A stretch of DNA of 64,000 bases, taken from an uncultured Prevotella sp. GTDB taxonomy: Bacteria; Bacteroidota; Bacteroidia; Bacteroidales; Bacteroidaceae. Position numbers and translations under genes: made by a program. The DNA lies in the NCBI GenBank assembly GCA_900317405.1, contig ONGP01000011.1, positions 33,166-97,165 of the forward strand, in the 5' to 3' direction. Below are positions 60,692 through 64,000 of this stretch, in pieces. Under the pieces are notes generated by a model that did not search any database, was not told the DNA's origin, and saw nothing but the letters and a program-made list of their open reading frames with translations. How positions within the stretch are numbered: the stretch's first letter is position 1; each line of letters begins with the position of its first letter.

Positions 60692-60726
60692 AAAAAGCTT
60701 CCGAAAAATCGGAAGCTCTTTTTTTG
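60692..60726 (+). terminator. Terminator after queA
   Basis: AGCTTCCGA (60696-60704), AAAA loop, TCGGAAGCT (60709-60717), then CTTTTTTT. The A-run on the other side gives T's on the minus strand as well, so it also ends the leftward tRNA transcript. Confidence 0.9.
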
Positions 60727-60798
60727 TAGTCGATAGGGGAATCGAACCCCTATGCCAAGATTGAGAATCTTGTATCCTAACCATTAGATGAATCGACC
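60727..60798 (-). tRNA. tRNA-Glu (anticodon CTC), copy 1
   Basis: Minus strand, 72 bases, no encoded CCA. Acceptor GGTCGAT/ATCGACT (one G-U), anticodon arm CAAGA-TTCTCAA-TCTTG (anticodon CTC, reads GAG), T arm GGGG-TTCGATT-CCCC. Identical to the copy at 60905-60976. Confidence 0.92.
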
Positions 60799-60800
60799 GA

Positions 60801-60845
60801 GCAGCGAATGCAATCAAGCTTGCTTGAATTGCTGAGTCGCGAGGG
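60801..60845. repeat. Palindromic spacer after tRNA-Glu copy 1
   Basis: CAATCAAGCTTGCTTGAATTG is close to its own complement; it is preceded by CAGCGA and followed by CTGAGTCGCGAGGGAG. The same block with a few changes follows copy 2 (60979-61025). The pair forms a tandem unit of 178 bases with the tRNA. Confidence 0.75.
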
Positions 60846-60904
60846 AGAAAGGTCGTAGACCAATCGACCGGGCAGCGAGAACAATCGACCAAATTTCCTT
60901 TTTG

Positions 60905-60976
60905 TAGTCGATAGGGGAATCGAACCCCTATGCCAAGATTGAGAATCTTGTATCCTAACCATTAGATGAATCGACC
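60905..60976 (-). tRNA. tRNA-Glu (anticodon CTC), copy 2
   Basis: Minus strand, 72 bases, identical to copy 1 (offset 178 bases). It sits upstream of copy 1 in the leftward direction and is probably processed from the same transcript, starting at the promoter at 61222-61253. Confidence 0.92.
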
Positions 60977-60978
60977 GA

Positions 60979-61025
60979 ACAGCGAGAGCAATCAAGCTAG
61001 CTTGAATTGCCGAGTCGCTAGGGAG
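60979..61025. repeat. Palindromic spacer after tRNA-Glu copy 2
   Basis: CAATCAAGCTAGCTTGAATTG with CAGCGA before it and CGAGTCGCTAGGGAG after it, a diverged copy of 60801-60845. Confidence 0.75.
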
Positions 61026-61084
61026 ATAGGCTGAAAGCCAATCGACCAACATGTCAAAGACGCATCGTGGAGAAACTCCTCAGG

Positions 61085-61171
61085 CGGAAGGAGGGGGATT
61101 CGAACCCCCGGTACGGGAACCCGTACGGCAGTTTAGCAAACTGCTGGTTTCAGCCACTCACCCATCCTTCC
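61085..61171 (-). tRNA. tRNA-Ser (anticodon GCT)
   Basis: Minus strand, 87 bases with a long variable arm. Acceptor GGAAGGA/TCCTTCC with discriminator G, anticodon arm GCAGT-TTGCTAA-ACTGC (anticodon GCT, reads AGC/AGU), variable stem GTACGGG/CCCGTAC, T arm GGGGG-TTCGAAT-CCCCC. First tRNA of the leftward run. Confidence 0.94.
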
Positions 61172-61221
61172 AAAAGGACCTTGGAGTACTAAACCTCAGG
61201 GCATCTCCTCGATTGCGGGTG

Positions 61222-61253
61222 CAAAGGTACTACTATTTTTCGAATCCACCAAA
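61222..61253 (-). promoter_or_regulatory. Promoter of the tRNA-Ser/tRNA-Glu run
   Basis: On the minus strand: TTTG (61253-61250), 20-base spacer, TACCTTTG (61229-61222), 51 bases before tRNA-Ser. Confidence 0.8.
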
Positions 61254-61280
61254 TTTTTGGGGAAGTTTTTTCGAAAAAAG

Positions 61281-61649
61281 TTATTTAAAAGCTACTACCT
61301 CCTCAAGCTCTGAGTCCAGATAGAAGGTGTTTTGCAAAGTGTCACCTTCGTGTAAGTATTTCATTCTCAGGTAGTAAATGTCGCCAGTGGGTGCTTGGCC
61401 GTACTTAATTCCGCTCTTAAACAGTTCTGCACCGTTTTTTCGCATTTTTGCAATAAGCGAATCATTTATGTGTCTGGTTGTACCAAGATCGGCAAAGTCT
61501 ATTACGCTGGCATTTACTTCCTCTTTCATATTATCGGCCACAAATGCCTTTACCGTCTGCTCGGCAGTGTACTGCTTTCCGCACGAGGCGAATAGCAGCC
61601 CACCCAAGCACAACGTTATATTAATAATGTACGCGCGCGTGCGAATCAT
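61281..61649 (-). CDS. Small lipoprotein of unknown function
   Basis: 122 residues. Signal with lipobox (IINITLCLGGLLFASC) then GKQYTAEQTVKAFVADNMKE. It has a small alpha/beta domain (VIDFADLGTTRHINDSLIAK, IYYLRMKYLHEGDTLQNTFY). No family recognised. It overlaps the 3' end of pepD by 4 bases, so it is co-translated with it. Confidence 0.7.
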   Translation of the reverse strand: MIRTRAYIINITLCLGGLLFASCGKQYTAEQTVKAFVADNMKEEVNASVIDFADLGTTRHINDSLIAKMRKNGAELFKSGIKYGQAPTGDIYYLRMKYLHEGDTLQNTFYLDSELEEVVAFK

Positions 61650-63106
61650 TTCTGCGGAATGTTTTTAAGTACATCAAGCAGATGATCCCAAACCATCTGT
61701 ACGGTTGGTATCAGCAGGCGCTCGTCGGGAGTGTGAACAAATCGCAGTGTTGGACCGAAGCTTACCATATCCAACTGTGGGTAGCGCTCCGAGAACAGAC
61801 CGCACTCCAGTCCGGCGTGGATACCGCGAACGATAGGTTCCTTGCCAAACAGTTTTACGTAGCTCTCGCGTACTATCTTCTGCAGTTCGCTGTTAGCCTT
61901 CATCTTCCATGCAGGATAACCGTCGCCCGATGTAGCCTCGGCACCAGCTAGCTGGAATGCGGCACGGATAGTGGCACACATATTGTCGAGGTTCGACATT
62001 ACGTTCGAGCGCTGGCTCGACAGTATCTCGATGCTATCCTCAGATGAGTGGATGCTGGCGATGTTGCTTGATGTCTCAACCATTCCGCCCAGAGCCTCGT
62101 CCTGACAGATGGCGTAGATACCATTGTCTACAGCCTGGATGGCCCAAACAAACTTGCGTGCAACCTCAGGATCGATTACCTTCTGCGCATCGGTGCTCTC
62201 CATGCTCCAAATCATCTGGGTATCGGTTACGTGGAACTCGTCCTCAACCTCGGCTGCAAACACATTCCAGTCGGCCTTTACGTTCTCCTTTACATCGTGG
62301 GGAACAGCTATTACAAACTGACCGTCGCGTGGGATGGCGTTATGCAGTTTTCCGCTGTGGAACTCAGCCAGCTCTATGCCCTCGTAGCGGTTCATCTCCT
62401 GATACAGGAATCGGCCAAGAATCTTGATGGCGTTGGCGCGTTTCTTGTTGATGTCGTCACCAGAGTGTCCGCCAACCAGACCCTTAAGCTGAGCCTTCAT
62501 GAAGAATGCGCCATCGGTAGCATCCTTACGGGTGAATGTAAACTTGGCAGTAGTGTTACGGCCACCGGCACACGATACGAAAATCTCGCCCTCATCCTCA
62601 GAGTCGAGGTTGATAAGATAGTCGCCAGTCATAAATCCAGCCTTCATACCCTCGGCACCGCTCAGTCCGGTCTCCTCGTCACGGGTGAACACACACTCGA
62701 TAGGGCCGTGCTCGATGTCGTCGCTAGCCAGGATAGCCAGTTCGATAGCACATCCGATACCGTCGTCGGCACCCAGTGTAGTTCCCTCGGCTGTCAACCA
62801 CTCGCCGTCAACATATGTCTTGATGGCATCCTTGTCGAAGTCGAACTCTACATCCACCAGTTTGTCGCATACCATATCCATGTGGCTCTGCAGGATTACC
62901 GTCTTGCGGTTCTCCATACCCTTGGTGGCAGGCTTACGTATAATCACATTGCCGGTTTCGTCTACTTTTGTATCCAGATTGTGGCTCTCGCCCCATGACT
63001 TCAGATACTCAATCATCTTCTCTTCGCGCTTCGAAGGACGCGGAATTTCGTTAATCTTCGCAAATTCTGCGAACACAACTGCAGGTTTTAAATCGTTTTT
63101 ATTCAT
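61646..63106 (-). CDS. pepD: Aminoacyl-histidine dipeptidase (M20 family)
   Basis: 486 residues. KINEIPRPSKREEKMIEYLK, ILQSHMDMVCDK (metal His and Asp), TTLGADDGIGCAIELAI, FTRDEETGLSGAEGMKAGFM (catalytic Glu region) and GIHAGLECGLFSERYP are the M20C signatures. It hydrolyses dipeptides such as carnosine, with two zinc ions. It is transcribed away from the small membrane protein at 63112; only 5 bases separate the two starts. Confidence 0.93.
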   Translation of the reverse strand: MNKNDLKPAVVFAEFAKINEIPRPSKREEKMIEYLKSWGESHNLDTKVDETGNVIIRKPATKGMENRKTVILQSHMDMVCDKLVDVEFDFDKDAIKTYVDGEWLTAEGTTLGADDGIGCAIELAILASDDIEHGPIECVFTRDEETGLSGAEGMKAGFMTGDYLINLDSEDEGEIFVSCAGGRNTTAKFTFTRKDATDGAFFMKAQLKGLVGGHSGDDINKKRANAIKILGRFLYQEMNRYEGIELAEFHSGKLHNAIPRDGQFVIAVPHDVKENVKADWNVFAAEVEDEFHVTDTQMIWSMESTDAQKVIDPEVARKFVWAIQAVDNGIYAICQDEALGGMVETSSNIASIHSSEDSIEILSSQRSNVMSNLDNMCATIRAAFQLAGAEATSGDGYPAWKMKANSELQKIVRESYVKLFGKEPIVRGIHAGLECGLFSERYPQLDMVSFGPTLRFVHTPDERLLIPTVQMVWDHLLDVLKNIPQK

Positions 63107-63111
63107 TATTA

Positions 63112-63351
63112 ATGCTTTTTTTGTTTGATTTCGCGACTCTACTCATAACCGCGTTAATAATTGCTATAGGCATGGCATTTTTGCTCGTTAAGGTGCTTTT
63201 TAAGCCCAATGGCGAGTTCTCGTCGCAGCATATTCACGACTCACAGGCGATGAAAGACCGTGGTATCCACTGTGTGATGGACCAGGATCGCGAGATGCGC
63301 CGCAAGAGCAAGTTTGCTGTGGCAGAGAAAATTGAAGAATTGAAAAATTGA
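63112..63351 (+). CDS. Small membrane protein
   Basis: 79 residues: one N-terminal transmembrane helix (FDFATLLITALIIAIGMAFL), then a basic/acidic cytoplasmic tail (SSQHIHDSQAMKDRGIHCVM, DREMRRKSKFAVAEKIEELK). It is a Bacteroidota-type small anchored protein; no family name is assigned. It precedes the OmpH-like gene by 32 bases. Confidence 0.65.
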   Translation: MLFLFDFATLLITALIIAIGMAFLLVKVLFKPNGEFSSQHIHDSQAMKDRGIHCVMDQDREMRRKSKFAVAEKIEELKN

Positions 63352-63383
63352 AGTAAATTAATCAAAATAATTAAAAGTAAGAA

Positions 63384-64000
63384 ATGAAAAAGTACATTCT
63401 TCCTGCACTCGCCATCGCAGCTATGATGGTATCGTGCAACAACCAGAGTCCAAAGATGGACGAACAGCCCGCTGCAGTAAGTGCCGACGGACTTAAGATT
63501 GCTTATGTTGAGGTTGACTCGCTGATGACTCAGTACAATTTTGCTAAGGATTACAGCGTAACCCTGCAGAAGCAGAGCAACAACGCCCGTAACACACTTA
63601 ACCAGAAGGGTAACGCCCTGCAGGCAGCAGTGGCCAACTTCCAGCAGAAGGTTAACAACAATGGATTTACAAGCCGTGAGCAGGCTGCCAGCCAGCAGGC
63701 CGCCATCGAGCGTCAGCAGCGCGATCTGCAGGAGCTTCAGGCTCGTCTCGAGGGCGAACTGGCCAATCAGACAGCTAAGTTCAACGAGGCTCTGCGCGAC
63801 TCACTGCAGAACTTCCTGAAGGATTACAACAACGATAAGAAGTACGACATGATTCTGGCCAAGAGTGGCGACAACATCCTGATGGCCAACAAGCGTTTCG
63901 ACATCACTCAGGACGTTATCAACGGTCTGAACAAGCGTTACAAGCCATCAGCTAAGCCAGCTGCCGACGAGAAGAAGGCCGACGAAAAGAAGGCCGACGA
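63384..64000 (+). CDS. OmpH/Skp-like periplasmic chaperone (partial, runs off right edge)
   Basis: 205 codons visible, no stop before the edge. Signal with a lipobox-like VSC (ALAIAAMMVSCNNQ) suggests a lipoprotein. LKIAYVEVDSLMTQYNFAKD is the Skp/OmpH start; a long coiled coil follows (AAIERQQRDLQELQARLEGE), then YDMILAKSGDNILMANKRFD and ITQDVINGLNKRY, the conserved end of the fold. The tail is a DEKKA repeat. Skp-type proteins hold outer-membrane proteins in the periplasm. Confidence 0.87.
   Translation, partial: MKKYILPALAIAAMMVSCNNQSPKMDEQPAAVSADGLKIAYVEVDSLMTQYNFAKDYSVTLQKQSNNARNTLNQKGNALQAAVANFQQKVNNNGFTSREQAASQQAAIERQQRDLQELQARLEGELANQTAKFNEALRDSLQNFLKDYNNDKKYDMILAKSGDNILMANKRFDITQDVINGLNKRYKPSAKPAADEKKADEKKAD

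Overview
The window is a chromosomal stretch from a Bacteroidales bacterium, most likely Prevotellaceae. The evidence is the TTTG-N19/20-TAnnTTTG promoters, A-rich start regions without Shine-Dalgarno sequences, and Bacteroidota-restricted genes (smalltalk protein, BT4734/VirE-N + DUF3987 protein, DUF4295, DUF5715, the Bat operon, a 5-fold beta-flower protein). No single marker here fixes the species.

Region 1 (1-8.4 kb) is accessory DNA. The left edge cuts the N-terminal HD-nuclease part of cas3, transcribed leftward from a consensus promoter, so a type I CRISPR-Cas operon should lie outside the window. Next come three 33-bp-phased operator-like repeats and an HTH regulator, then a leftward cluster of toxin/antitoxin-like modules: DUF3791, a 5' relic of a DUF6575-like gene, a small acidic protein, a MNT nucleotidyltransferase, Fic, and a small ORF coupled to an intact DUF6575-like gene. 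At 3.6-8.3 kb is a replication-type mini-element: a structured leader, a DUF6043-like gene, a KilA-C-domain gene, two unknown genes, a primase/helicase-like VirE-N + DUF3987 protein, and a wrecked M15 peptidase. Pieces that usually accompany such elements (smalltalk protein and a broken HU-like gene with a Gly-rich tail) appear 33 kb away at 41.0-41.6 kb.

Region 2 (8.4-28.4 kb) is core metabolism. It holds a leftward phoH-purC-menG-aroE-purM set, DUF5715 and zinc metallopeptidase genes, rlmH, a GH25 muramidase, then leuA-leuC-leuD-cimA-leuB-TPR. The leu operon is preceded by a full attenuator: a leader peptide rich in Leu and Ile codons, an antiterminator strand and a terminator hairpin. Glucuronate genes uxuA-uxuB and a GHL10-type glycosidase follow.

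Region 3 (28.4-41 kb) holds cstA, a small beta-barrel, nadC, a C69 dipeptidase and a HAD phosphatase. A cluster of small exported proteins follows, next to a membrane TPR/AraC-type regulator.

Region 4 (42-64 kb) holds map, tsaD, pncC/cinA, a small ribosomal-protein operon (an L28 gene with an in-frame internal gap, L33, DUF4295), ftsY, rimO and HU. A giant HU-(PE)n-TM-LysM protein comes next, then the MoxR/DUF58/Bat aerotolerance operon with two gene fusions (BatB-BatC and BatD-BatE), PAP2 phosphatase, queA, two tandem tRNA-Glu(CTC) genes, tRNA-Ser(GCT), a lipoprotein, pepD and the start of an OmpH/Skp-like gene.

All assignments come from reading the sequence and from family knowledge. No database search was run.
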